Source: Actinomycetales bacterium (GTDB lineage Bacteria > Actinomycetota > Actinomycetes > Actinomycetales > Microbacteriaceae). From it: DNA of 7,838 nucleotides. The stretch covers positions 1-7,838 of the forward strand of contig JAGWUG010000039.1 in NCBI GenBank assembly GCA_028868555.1, written 5' to 3'. Below the pieces are notes generated by a model, which saw only the letters and a list, made by a program, of their open reading frames with translations, did no database searches and was not told the origin of the DNA. Shown in pieces: positions 1 through 6,539 of this stretch. The translations under genes and the position numbers were made by a program. Position 1 is the stretch's first letter, and each line of letters opens with the position of its first letter.

Positions 1-1377
1 GCTGGTCATCGACAGCACGTCGAGGCCCTTGTCCAGCTGTTCCATGGTCAGCTTCTCGCCATCCACGTAGCCGAGGTCGATGGTGGCCTGGCGAACAGTT
101 ACCTGAGCGGCTACCGAGTGCTTGGCAATCTTGGCGGCTGCCTCGTAACCGATGTACTTGTTCAGCGGGGTCACGATGGACGGGCTGGACTCGGCCAAGG
201 CGCGGGCGCGAGCCTCGTTTACCTCAAGACCCTTGACGGTCTTGTCGGCCAGCAGGCGAAGCGAGTTGGCCAGGAGGCGGATGCTCTCGAGCAGCGCGTT
301 ACCCATCACTGGGATGGCAACGTTCAGTTCGAAGTTACCGGTTGCGCCAGCCCAGGCCACGGTTGCATCGTTGCCGATGACGCGGGCACAGACCATCATT
401 ACGGCCTCAGGAATAACCGGGTTGACCTTGCCAGGCATGATGGACGAACCAGGCTGCAGGTCTGGGATGTGCAGCTCGCCGAGACCAGCGTTTGGCCCCG
501 AACCCATCCAGCGGAGGTCGTTGTTGATCTTGGTGAGGCTGACGGCCAGCACGCGAAGCGCACCCATGGCCTCAACCAGACCGTCGCGGGCACCCTGAGC
601 CTCGAAGTGGTCGCGAGCCTCGGTCACTGGAAGGCCGGTCTCGGCTGCGAGTAGCTTGATTACCTGCTGTGGGAAGCCCTTAGGGGTGTTGATGCCGGTA
701 CCTACCGCGGTGCCACCAAGTGGAACCTCGGAGACGCGAGCGAGGGTGGAGTTGACGCGCTCGATGCCGTAGCGGATCTGAGCGGCGTAGCCACCGAACT
801 CCTGGCCGAGGGTAACCGGGGTGGCGTCCATCAGGTGGGTGCGACCTGCCTTCACAACGGTCTTCCAGAGAACAGCCTTCTCCTCGAGGGCTACCGCGAG
901 GTAGTCCAGAGCAGGAAGCAGGTCGTTGATGAGAGCGCTGGTCACAGCAACGTGAACCGAAGTTGGGAAGACGTCGTTGCTCGACTGCGAGGCATTGACG
1001 TGGTCGTTAGGGTGAACCGGTGCGCCGAGAACCTCGGTAGCCAGGGTGGCGAGCACCTCGTTCATGTTCATGTTCGACGAGGTTCCGGAACCGGTCTGGA
1101 AGATGTCAACTGGGAACTCACCGTCGTGGTTGCCGGCGATTACGGCATCGGCGGCCTTGGCAATGGCGTCAGCCATTTCTGGCTTCAGCACACCGAGGGC
1201 GGCGTTGGCCTGGGCGGCAGACTTCTTGATCTGCGCCAGAGCGGCGATGTGGGCGCGCTCCAGGGTGGTGCCGGAGATTGGGAAGTTCTCAACTGCGCGC
1301 TGGGTCTGTGCGCGGTAGAGAGCGTTCACTGGGACGCGAACCTCGCCCATGGTGTCGTGTTCAATGCGGTATTCCAC
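1..1377 (-). CDS. fumC: Class II fumarate hydratase (fumarase C), C-terminus cut by window edge
   Basis: Reversibly hydrates fumarate to L-malate in the cytosolic TCA cycle; class II enzymes need no iron-sulfur cluster. The minus strand reads open for 459 codons from GTG at 1377 to base 1. Motifs of the fumarase/aspartase superfamily appear in order: TGSGTSSN at residues 95-102, the QSSND segment near 131-135, GRTH at 178-181 with H181 as the expected catalytic-dyad histidine, and the signature [11 protein letters not shown] at 310-320, whose mobile-loop serine is the expected base. The NMNMNE and LMDATP variants fit fumarase rather than aspartase or argininosuccinate lyase. The family is about 460-470 residues, so only a few codons should be missing. 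The GTG start is chosen because GAAAGG (1385-1390) lies 7 nt upstream. It is the last visible gene of the xseA operon, 56 nt after the carbonic anhydrase stop. Confidence 0.96.
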   Translation of the reverse strand, partial: MEYRIEHDTMGEVRVPVNALYRAQTQRAVENFPISGTTLERAHIAALAQIKKSAAQANAALGVLKPEMADAIAKAADAVIAGNHDGEFPVDIFQTGSGTSSNMNMNEVLATLATEVLGAPVHPNDHVNASQSSNDVFPTSVHVAVTSALINDLLPALDYLAVALEEKAVLWKTVVKAGRTHLMDATPVTLGQEFGGYAAQIRYGIERVNSTLARVSEVPLGGTAVGTGINTPKGFPQQVIKLLAAETGLPVTEARDHFEAQGARDGLVEAMGALRVLAVSLTKINNDLRWMGSGPNAGLGELHIPDLQPGSSIMPGKVNPVIPEAVMMVCARVIGNDATVAWAGATGNFELNVAIPVMGNALLESIRLLANSLRLLADKTVKGLEVNEARARALAESSPSIVTPLNKYIGYEAAAKIAKHSVAAQVTVRQATIDLGYVDGEKLTMEQLDKGLDVLSMTS

Positions 1378-1433
1378 GATGGAACCTTTCGTATCTTTTG
1401 GATGAGACTGGCGCTAGCCAGCCAAATATTTCG
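1378..1433 (-). other. Short gap between carbonic anhydrase and fumC
   Basis: This 56-nt spacer is the widest gap in the left operon. It holds the fumC ribosome binding site GAAAGG (1385-1390) and a small inverted repeat (CTGGC, 4-nt loop TAGC, GCCAG) around 1408-1421. A 5-bp stem is too weak, and lacks a T-run, to call a terminator. I see no convincing -35/-10 pair, so fumC is probably read through from upstream. Confidence 0.4.
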
Positions 1434-2066
1434 TTACTCCACGTCTCCGTGGATGACGATGGGGTGGATTTCACCCTCAACCAGCTTGTAGTTGGCGCCT
1501 ACAACGGCCAGCTTGCCAGTCTTCACGGCATCACCGATGACGCGGGAGCGAGTGACCATCTCATTGATGGTGTCCTCCACGTGCATGGTGGTTACGTCGT
1601 CAATCTCGTGGAAGCCGCGACGGTTGGCTTCCAGAACGGTTGGCTTGATCTTGGCCACGAGCTCGTGAATGAACTTGCCGTTGGCCTGCATCTGACCCAG
1701 GGTGTCATCGATGGTGGCGCGGATGGCACCACATTCGTCATGGGCCAGGACAAGGATGAGCGAGACGCCAAGTACCTCAACCGAGTACTCGAGCGAGCCG
1801 AGGATGGTTTCACCGATTACCTGGCCGGCGTTGCGAACCACGAAGAGGTCGCCGAGGCCAACATCGAAGATGATTTCTGCGGAGAGGCGGCTGTCGGCGC
1901 AGCCAAACAGGGCGGCGAATGGACGCTGACGCTCGGCCAAAGCGGTGCGGCGATCGATGTCCTGACGCGGGTGCGCTGGGTCTCCGGCTATGAAGCGCTG
2001 ATTGCCCTTCAGCATGGCATCCCAAGCTTGCTGTGGAGTTGCTGGTCGGCTGGTTTCAGCGTGCAA
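1434..2066 (-). CDS. Beta-class carbonic anhydrase
   Basis: Zinc enzyme that interconverts CO2 and bicarbonate; no signal peptide is visible, so it is probably cytosolic and could supply bicarbonate to carboxylases. The 210-residue protein carries the beta-class ligand set: C56 and D58 within CADSR (D58 and R60 form the catalytic dyad), then H109 and C112 in AHDECGA. The N-terminal WDAMLKGNQRF segment (15-25) is also typical. Residue 108, just before the zinc histidine, is Ala where I remember Gly in most family members. The start is TTG at 2064-2066: GGAGGT (2071-2076) lies 4 nt upstream, and no better in-frame start exists. The gene begins 27 nt after the DUF4245 stop and is followed by fumC, so it is probably co-transcribed with both. 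Confidence 0.94.
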   Translation of the reverse strand: MHAETSRPATPQQAWDAMLKGNQRFIAGDPAHPRQDIDRRTALAERQRPFAALFGCADSRLSAEIIFDVGLGDLFVVRNAGQVIGETILGSLEYSVEVLGVSLILVLAHDECGAIRATIDDTLGQMQANGKFIHELVAKIKPTVLEANRRGFHEIDDVTTMHVEDTINEMVTRSRVIGDAVKTGKLAVVGANYKLVEGEIHPIVIHGDVE

Positions 2067-2070
2067 AATG

Positions 2071-2076
2071 ACCTCC
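2071..2076 (-). promoter_or_regulatory. Strong ribosome binding site deciding a TTG start
   Basis: On the minus strand GGAGGT lies 4 nt before the TTG codon at 2064-2066. It is the strongest Shine-Dalgarno match in the window. It makes TTG the credible start of the carbonic anhydrase, because the in-frame ATT just upstream would sit almost on top of the site. Confidence 0.7.
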
Positions 2077-2093
2077 GAGATTAGGGCTTAACT

Positions 2094-2726
2094 TCAAGGA
2101 TATAGGCTCTTGAGCTGGCTTGCCACCTCGGTGGCGAAGGCTCGGAACTCGGCCTTGCTGGCGGTGCCGTAGACGATGATTTCGTCGGTCACGCCGTTGC
2201 GCGTGACATCGGTCACCAGCGCGTAGTCGCGAGTCAAGGCTGGGTCATGCTTGACCGTGGTCTGCCATATGTCCCACTTGTAGCCACCGATGCTCACTGT
2301 GCCGGAGGAGAGGTCTCCCTTGAGCTGCAGGAAGGTCCAGGTTGGGTTGGTGCCGTAGCCCTGAGTGAGGCCGAGGTACTGGTTCTTGGGGCCAACAAAC
2401 CCCACGTACCAGTTGTCAACGCCATCGGCAGACTTGGTGTTCCAGCGAGCGGAGTTGGAGTACCAATCCTTGCCCAAAAGCTTGGGGGAGAGCACTGGCA
2501 GCTTGGAACTCTGGGCGGCCTCGGCCGCAACAGCCTTGTAGTCAACCGGAGCGATGAGGCTCTTGGTTGGACGCGGCACGATGAGCACCATGATGACCAC
2601 CACAGCGGCGGTTGCCAGCAGCGAGTAGACCAGATTGTTTACGGTCTGCTTGGCGCGACGCTGCTTGGCGCGTTCTTCGTCCGAGAGTTTGCTCAGACCA
2701 ATGTCGTTCTTTACGGAGTTGCTCAT
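2094..2726 (-). CDS. DUF4245 family membrane-anchored protein, function unknown
   Basis: A 210-residue protein that I assign to the actinobacterial DUF4245 family by overall pattern and by neighbourhood; no function is established. A charged N-terminal tail (residues 1-31, rich in Lys/Arg/Glu) is followed by one hydrophobic helix at about 32-50 (LVYSLLATAAVVVIMVLIV). A soluble domain of about 160 residues follows, rich in Trp, Tyr and Gly, with segments such as NWYVGFVG, LGLTQGYG and IIVYGTA. The positive residues before the helix suggest the N-terminus is inside and the domain outside. There is no lipobox cysteine, and no catalytic motif that I recognise. The ATG start lies only 12 nt after the xseB stop and has no clear Shine-Dalgarno sequence, so translation is probably coupled to xseB. 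A DUF4245 gene next to glpX and fum is also known in Mycobacterium tuberculosis (Rv1100 region). Confidence 0.85.
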   Translation of the reverse strand: MSNSVKNDIGLSKLSDEERAKQRRAKQTVNNLVYSLLATAAVVVIMVLIVPRPTKSLIAPVDYKAVAAEAAQSSKLPVLSPKLLGKDWYSNSARWNTKSADGVDNWYVGFVGPKNQYLGLTQGYGTNPTWTFLQLKGDLSSGTVSIGGYKWDIWQTTVKHDPALTRDYALVTDVTRNGVTDEIIVYGTASKAEFRAFATEVASQLKSLYP

Positions 2727-2738
2727 GGCTTTGGTGCG

Positions 2739-2975
2739 CTACTCGGCCTCGCCCTTGCGGGCTGCCAGGGCTGCGTCTAGGCGGGTCTTCGCTCCGGTTA
2801 GCCAGGTCTCGCACTGAGCGGCCAATGCCTCGCCGCGCTCCCACAGGGCCATTGACTCTTCAAGGGTGGCGTTGCCCTGCTCGAGAGCGGAAACAACCTG
2901 AACCAGTTGTTCGCGAGCCTGCTCGTAGGTGAGCTTGGCTACGTCTGCGTTTGGGGAGTCTTTTGCGGTTGACAC
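2739..2975 (-). CDS. xseB: Exodeoxyribonuclease VII small subunit
   Basis: Small subunit of exonuclease VII, which degrades single-stranded DNA from both ends into oligonucleotides and takes part in repair; it binds the XseA catalytic subunit in the cytosol. The 78-residue, almost wholly helical sequence matches the family in length and pattern: LTYEQAREQLVQVVSALEQG (15-34), then NATLEESMALWERGEALAAQC, the classic 'LEESL..ERG..L...C' helix pair. The start is GTG at 2973-2975, with AAGG (2984-2987) 8 nt upstream. It lies 24 nt downstream of xseA and 12 nt upstream of the DUF4245 gene, so the two exonuclease subunits are almost certainly made from one transcript. Confidence 0.95.
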   Translation of the reverse strand: MSTAKDSPNADVAKLTYEQAREQLVQVVSALEQGNATLEESMALWERGEALAAQCETWLTGAKTRLDAALAARKGEAE

Positions 2976-2999
2976 TCTATTTACCTTAATTCAGCGGGC

Positions 3000-4229
3000 T
3001 TAGTTTGAGGTGGCCTCCAGGCTGCCCTTGGCAACCCGGATTTGAAGTTTGGTGCCGGTAGGAACGCTGGCGGCATCAGCCACCACCTGCCCGGCTGCGG
3101 TGCGAACCACGGCGTAGCCGCGATCCAGAGTCTTTTGCGGCGAAAGCGAGCGAACCTGCTGGAGTAGGTGCTCGAGCGTGCGGCCTTCTAGCGCCAAGAG
3201 GTTGCCGAAGGCATTCCGGGTTCGGTCGCGGGCGGCCAGCACCTCCTGCGCGCGCAGCTCCAGGAAGGCGTATGGGTTGGCCAAAATGGGGCGGCTGCGG
3301 GTCTGTGCCACAAACTCCAAGCCGGCACCGATGCGGTTTTGCAGCTGCACGGTTGCGCGATTCAGAAGCTGCCCAATCTGGCGGCGCTCCTCAACCACAT
3401 CGGGAACCACGCGCTTAGCGGCATCGGTTGGGGTGGACGCGCGCAGGTCTGCCACGTCATCTAGAACCGGGCGGTCGTTCTCGTGACCGATGGCACTGAC
3501 CAGCGGCTTGGTAGTGGCTGCAGCGGCACGAACCACTGCTTCGTCCGAAAAGACCAGGAGGTCTAAGAAGCTTCCGCCACCGCGGGCCACGATGATTACG
3601 TCAACCTCATGGTCGGCATCGAGGGTCTGAATGGCCTTGATGATCTCGGGGGCCGCTTTGTCGCCCTGTACCAACGAGTGCACAACTTTGAAGCGCACCT
3701 CGGGCCAGCGCAGGCGAGCGTTTTGGAGCACGTCTTTCTCGGCATCGGAGTCTTTTCCGGTCACCAGACCAACGCAGTTTGGCAAAAAGGGGAGAGGTTG
3801 CTTGACCTGGGTTAGGCCCTCAGCCGCCAGCTGGGTGCGCAGGCGCTCAATGCGCTCCAGGAGCTCACCCAAGCCAACCTTGCGCATCTCCACCACCTGC
3901 ATGGTGAGCTTGCCGTTCTTGGGCCAGAAGTTTGGCTTGACCAGCGCGACCACGCGGTCTCCGTGCTGAATGGTTTTGTCAATCTTGCCCAGGTTCCAGG
4001 CGTGAATTTCCACCGATGCCTCAACCGTGAGGTCGCGCAAAGTGGCAAACATGCTGTTGGTCAGCGAGATCTTGGTGATCTCACCCTCAATCCAGAGAAA
4101 ACCCAGACGATCGATGTAGTCCTTGAGGGTTTGACTGAGCTTCGAAACCGGCCACGGGGCGTCCTGGCTGGACGATTTGCTAACCGGAGCCTGCTCCGAT
4201 TGTGAACCCCAACTGCCGAGGTCGCTCAT
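3000..4229 (-). CDS. xseA: Exodeoxyribonuclease VII large (catalytic) subunit
   Basis: Catalytic subunit of exonuclease VII. The 409-residue protein is a little shorter than the 456-residue E. coli protein. An N-terminal OB-fold DNA-binding domain covers about residues 27-118 (WPVSKLSQTLKDYI, GEITKIS, LVKPNFWPKNGKL). The catalytic core follows, with GLVTGKDSDAEKDVL (154-168), VIIVARGGGS (211-220) and IGHENDRPVLDDVADLRASTPTDAA (247-271, written in two overlapping parts in family alignments). R216, H249 and D252 are the expected catalytic residues. A helical region and the C-terminal LSPQKTLDRGYAVV (362-375) complete it. The reading frame stays open upstream to 4451, but ATG at 4229 is chosen because GAAAGG (4236-4241) lies 6 nt before it, family homology begins just downstream, and a longer form would run through ispH on the other strand. 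It heads the left operon and diverges from ispH. Confidence 0.95.
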   Translation of the reverse strand: MSDLGSWGSQSEQAPVSKSSSQDAPWPVSKLSQTLKDYIDRLGFLWIEGEITKISLTNSMFATLRDLTVEASVEIHAWNLGKIDKTIQHGDRVVALVKPNFWPKNGKLTMQVVEMRKVGLGELLERIERLRTQLAAEGLTQVKQPLPFLPNCVGLVTGKDSDAEKDVLQNARLRWPEVRFKVVHSLVQGDKAAPEIIKAIQTLDADHEVDVIIVARGGGSFLDLLVFSDEAVVRAAAATTKPLVSAIGHENDRPVLDDVADLRASTPTDAAKRVVPDVVEERRQIGQLLNRATVQLQNRIGAGLEFVAQTRSRPILANPYAFLELRAQEVLAARDRTRNAFGNLLALEGRTLEHLLQQVRSLSPQKTLDRGYAVVRTAAGQVVADAASVPTGTKLQIRVAKGSLEATSN

Positions 4230-4244
4230 GCTAAACCTTTCGCC

Positions 4245-4250
4245 GATAAT
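4245..4250 (+). promoter_or_regulatory. Candidate -10 element for a leaderless ispH transcript
   Basis: GATAAT differs from the TATAAT consensus at one base and lies 6 nt before the GTG start codon at 4257. That spacing would put transcription initiation on or next to the first base of the codon, giving a leaderless mRNA, which is common in Actinomycetota. I see no clear -35 hexamer upstream. The assignment is inferred from spacing alone. Confidence 0.5.
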
Positions 4251-4256
4251 TGAGGG

Positions 4257-5303
4257 GTGACTTATAACAAGCCTATCGCCGACGACGGACATCTTTCTGG
4301 GCCGCATAGCGGTGATCAGGGCGGTTCCAAGAAGGTTCTGCTGGCCAGCCCGCGAGGCTATTGTGCGGGTGTAGACCGCGCAGTTATTGCCGTCGAGAAG
4401 GCCCTCGACCACTACGGCGCACCAATCTACGTGCGCAAGCAGATTGTGCATAACAAGTACGTGGTCTCGTCTCTCGAGAAGCGCGGCGCCATCTTCATCG
4501 ACGAGGTTGACCAGGCCCCAGAGGGCTCAATCCTGGTGTTCAGCGCCCACGGAGTTTCACCAGCGGTGGTAGCCGCCGCCGAGGCCCGCGGCCTCCAGAC
4601 CATCGATGCCACCTGCCCGCTGGTGACCAAGGTTCACCGCGAGGTGCAGCGCTTTGCATCGGAGGACTACGACATTCTGCTGGTTGGCCACACTGGCCAC
4701 GAAGAGGTCGAGGGAACCGCCGGCGAGGCGCCAGACCGCGTCCAGATCATTGATGGTCCGGAGCACGTTCACAAGGCCGTCATCCGCGACCCCAAGAAGG
4801 TGGTTTGGCTCAGCCAGACCACACTCAGCGTGGACGAAACCATGGAGACCGTAACTCGCCTCCGCCAGCAGGTGCCAAGCCTGCAGAACCCACCCTCCGA
4901 TGACATCTGCTACGCCACCCAGAACCGTCAGGTTGCAATCAAGAAGGTTGGCGCCGCCTCAGACCTGGTGATCGTGGTTGGCTCCGCAAACTCGTCAAAC
5001 ACCGTACGTCTGGTTGAGGTTGCCAAGGATGCCGGCGCAAAAGCCGCCTACCGCGTTGACTTCGCCAGTGAGATCCAGGAAGAGTGGTTCGACGGTGTTG
5101 AGACCGTTGGTGTGAGCTCGGGAGCATCGGTGCCAGAGGTTCTCGTTGAAGAAGTTCTAGACAGCCTGGCAGCACGCGGCTTCGGCGATGTGCGCAACGT
5201 GACCACCGCCGAGGAAGACGTGCAGTTCTCCCTGCCTAAGGAGCTCCGCAAGGATCTGAAGGCCGCCGGCAACGACACCTCAAACAAGGTCAAGCGCAGC
5301 TAG
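4257..5303 (+). CDS. ispH: 4-hydroxy-3-methylbut-2-enyl diphosphate reductase
   Basis: Last enzyme of the MEP pathway: reduces HMBPP to isopentenyl and dimethylallyl diphosphate with an iron-sulfur cluster, in the cytosol. The 348-residue protein has the three cluster cysteines, C36 (PRGYCAGV), C120 (DATCPLV) and C218 (CYATQNRQ). It also has the substrate-binding histidines H65 (VHNKYV), H98 (SAHGVS) and H148 ([11 protein letters not shown], with E150 as the expected proton donor), and the phosphate-binding [11 protein letters not shown] (242-252) and GVSSGAS (285-291). It carries about 24 extra N-terminal residues compared with E. coli. The GTG start at 4257 is the only usable in-frame start: a TGA stands at 4251-4253 and no ATG, GTG or TTG follows before the conserved core. 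No properly spaced Shine-Dalgarno sequence exists, which fits leaderless initiation. It stands alone on its strand, divergent from xseA and convergent with fba. Confidence 0.96.
   Translation: MTYNKPIADDGHLSGPHSGDQGGSKKVLLASPRGYCAGVDRAVIAVEKALDHYGAPIYVRKQIVHNKYVVSSLEKRGAIFIDEVDQAPEGSILVFSAHGVSPAVVAAAEARGLQTIDATCPLVTKVHREVQRFASEDYDILLVGHTGHEEVEGTAGEAPDRVQIIDGPEHVHKAVIRDPKKVVWLSQTTLSVDETMETVTRLRQQVPSLQNPPSDDICYATQNRQVAIKKVGAASDLVIVVGSANSSNTVRLVEVAKDAGAKAAYRVDFASEIQEEWFDGVETVGVSSGASVPEVLVEEVLDSLAARGFGDVRNVTTAEEDVQFSLPKELRKDLKAAGNDTSNKVKRS
4270..4275 (-). promoter_or_regulatory. Weak candidate -10 element for the xseA operon
   Basis: On the minus strand these bases read TAGGCT, matching the actinobacterial TANNNT pattern. 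They lie about 40 nt upstream of the xseA start, inside the first codons of ispH. There is no recognisable -35 element. The promoter must be nearby, because the divergent gap itself is only 27 nt, but this particular hexamer is a guess. Confidence 0.25.
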
Positions 5304-5305
5304 TT

Positions 5306-5341
5306 CCGCGCCACCCGCGGCGACTCAGCCGCGCCACCCGC
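5306..5341. repeat. 13-bp direct repeat in the ispH 3' region
   Basis: CCGCGCCACCCGC occurs identically at 5306-5318 and 5329-5341, separated by 10 nt. Between and partly within the copies is a 6-bp stem, CGCGGC at 5316-5321 with GCCGCG at 5328-5333 around the loop GACTCA. It starts 2 nt after the ispH stop and lies upstream of the main terminator hairpin. No function can be assigned. Confidence 0.7.
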
Positions 5342-5349
5342 TTAAACCA

Positions 5350-5377
5350 AGAAGCCCGTCCATTCGGACGGGCTTCT
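5350..5377. terminator. Bidirectional intrinsic terminator between ispH and fba
   Basis: A perfect 12-bp inverted repeat (arms 5350-5361 and 5366-5377, loop ATTC) with a GC-rich core lies between the convergent ispH and fba genes. Neither side has a long T-run: the arms end in TTCT, followed by CAGCG on the plus strand and TGGTTT on the minus strand. Position and stem strength support shared termination, but the tails are poor. Confidence 0.8.
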
Positions 5378-5395
5378 CAGCGTTAAAACTTGTGA

Positions 5396-6421
5396 CTAGA
5401 GGCTCATGCTCTTGCCAGCCGAGCCCAGCTCGTTTGCGGCCTCAATCACGCGAGCCGACATGCCGGCCTCACCGATCTTGCCCCAGGCGCGTGGGTCGTA
5501 GGCCTTCTTGTTGCCAACTTCGCCGTCAACCTTCAGAACACCGTCGTAGTTGGTGAACATGTGGGCAGCGATTGGGCGGGTGAAGGCGTACTGCAGGTCG
5601 GTGTCGATGTTCATCTTGATTACACCGTGGCTAACTGCAAGCGCGATCTCCTCAGGGGTCGAGCCCGAGCCACCGTGGAACACGAGGTCGAATGGCTTGT
5701 CCTTGCCGTACTTGGCGCCAACTGCAGCCTGGATCTCGCCCAGTAGCTCTGGCTTGAGAACAACATTTCCTGGCTTGTAGACACCGTGAACGTTTCCAAA
5801 GGTGAGCGCAACCATGTAGCGGCCGTTCTCGCCCAGGCCAAGTGCCTCAGCGGTCATCAGACCGTCTTCTGGAGTGGTGTAAAGGTGCTCGCCGTGGCCG
5901 CCCTCAACGCCGTCTTCCTCGCCGCCAACAACGCCAACCTCAATCTCCAAAACAGCACCGATGCTCTTGGTGAGCGCCAGCATCTCCTTGGCGATGGTCA
6001 GGTTCTCGGCCATAGGAACAGCCGAGCCGTCCCACATGTGCGAGTTGAACAGTGGGTCCTGGCCGTTGCGAACGCGGTCCTTCGAGATCTCGATCAGTGG
6101 GCGAACGAATGCGTCCAGCTGGTTCTTTGCACAGTGGTCGGTGTGCAGGGCGATGGTGATGCCGTAGTTCTTGGCAACCTCGCGAGCGAATGCGGCCATA
6201 GCGGCGGCACCCGAAGCCATGTTCTTGATGGTTGGACCACTCCAGTAGTCGCCACCACCGGTGGTTACCTGAATGATGCCATCGGAGCCGGCAGCGGCCA
6301 GACCGGCCAGGGCTGCGTTAAGGGTCTGCGAAGAAGACACGTTGATTGCTGGGTAAGCAAAGCCGTGGTTCTTGGCACGGTCGAGCATCTCGAGGTACTG
6401 ATCTGGGGTTGCAACTGGCAC
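5396..6421 (-). CDS. fba: Class II fructose-bisphosphate aldolase
   Basis: Reversibly splits fructose 1,6-bisphosphate into dihydroxyacetone phosphate and glyceraldehyde 3-phosphate; a zinc-dependent cytosolic enzyme of glycolysis and gluconeogenesis. The 341-residue protein is a typical class IIA aldolase. It shows YPAINVSS near 23-30, HTDHC at 93-97 (D95 catalytic, H96 zinc ligand), EIEVGVVGGEEDG (159-171), VHGVYKPGNV (211-220, H212 zinc ligand), FHGGSGS (248-254, H249 zinc ligand) and NIDTD (271-275). All expected active-site residues are present. The start is GTG at 6419-6421, chosen because AGGAG (6428-6432) lies 6 nt upstream and family homology begins at once. It is divergent from glpX, whose enzyme acts on the same sugar phosphate, and convergent with ispH. 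Confidence 0.97.
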   Translation of the reverse strand: MPVATPDQYLEMLDRAKNHGFAYPAINVSSSQTLNAALAGLAAAGSDGIIQVTTGGGDYWSGPTIKNMASGAAAMAAFAREVAKNYGITIALHTDHCAKNQLDAFVRPLIEISKDRVRNGQDPLFNSHMWDGSAVPMAENLTIAKEMLALTKSIGAVLEIEVGVVGGEEDGVEGGHGEHLYTTPEDGLMTAEALGLGENGRYMVALTFGNVHGVYKPGNVVLKPELLGEIQAAVGAKYGKDKPFDLVFHGGSGSTPEEIALAVSHGVIKMNIDTDLQYAFTRPIAAHMFTNYDGVLKVDGEVGNKKAYDPRAWGKIGEAGMSARVIEAANELGSAGKSMSL

Positions 6422-6464
6422 AGTGTGCTCCTAAGTGCTTGTGATTTACGGATCCGGCGGCTGG

Positions 6465-6483
6465 GTCGCGCCTCGGGCGCGAC
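6465..6483. promoter_or_regulatory. Perfect inverted repeat in the fba/glpX intergenic region
   Basis: GTCGCGCC (6465-6472) and GGCGCGAC (6476-6483) form a perfect 8-bp inverted repeat around TCG. It lies upstream of glpX and inside the predicted fba 5' leader, about 43 nt from the fba start. It could be a regulator's operator, or an RNA hairpin in the fba leader. No T-run follows on either strand, so it does not look like a terminator. Confidence 0.5.
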
Positions 6484-6500
6484 GTTGGGCTCCACTCAAG

Positions 6501-6506
6501 ATTTTA
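6501..6506 (-). promoter_or_regulatory. Candidate -10 element for fba
   Basis: The minus strand reads TAAAAT, one base from TATAAT, in an AT-rich patch of the otherwise GC-rich intergenic region. Transcription would start near 6494, giving an fba leader of roughly 70 nt that contains the inverted repeat. I found no good -35 match at the usual spacing. Confidence 0.5.
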
Positions 6507-6510
6507 CCAA

Positions 6511-6516
6511 TAGAGT
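6511..6516 (+). promoter_or_regulatory. Candidate -10 element for glpX
   Basis: TAGAGT matches TANNNT. It would start transcription near 6523, leaving a short leader that still contains the glpX ribosome binding site AGGAG (6530-6534). It lies only 4 bp from the opposing fba candidate. The only -35-like sequence, TTGGGC at 6485-6490, is 20 nt away, which is longer than usual. Confidence 0.45.
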
Positions 6517-6539
6517 TAGGCGCAAGAGCAGGAGAAATG

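Noticed and set aside
835..1491. A 218-codon and a nearby 178-codon (118-654) plus-strand frame opposite fumC.
   Set aside because: The minus strand encodes a full set of fumarase motifs through the same bases; these are shadows.
1278..2084. A 268-codon open frame on the plus strand opposite the carbonic anhydrase gene.
   Set aside because: It mirrors the real gene, has no family motif or ribosome binding site, and spans two genes and their gap. Long antisense frames are expected in GC-rich coding DNA.
4230..4451. An N-terminal extension of xseA by 74 codons.
   Set aside because: It would run through the ispH coding region, has no exonuclease VII homology, and the ATG at 4229 has a well-placed GAAAGG.
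6465..6483. The intergenic inverted repeat as an intrinsic terminator.
   Set aside because: No T-run follows on either strand, and it lies in a divergent region where a terminator is not expected.
6435..6539. An upstream extension of glpX by 34-35 codons.
   Set aside because: It crosses the inverted repeat and both candidate promoters and lacks homology; AGGAG sits just before the ATGs at 6537 and 6540.
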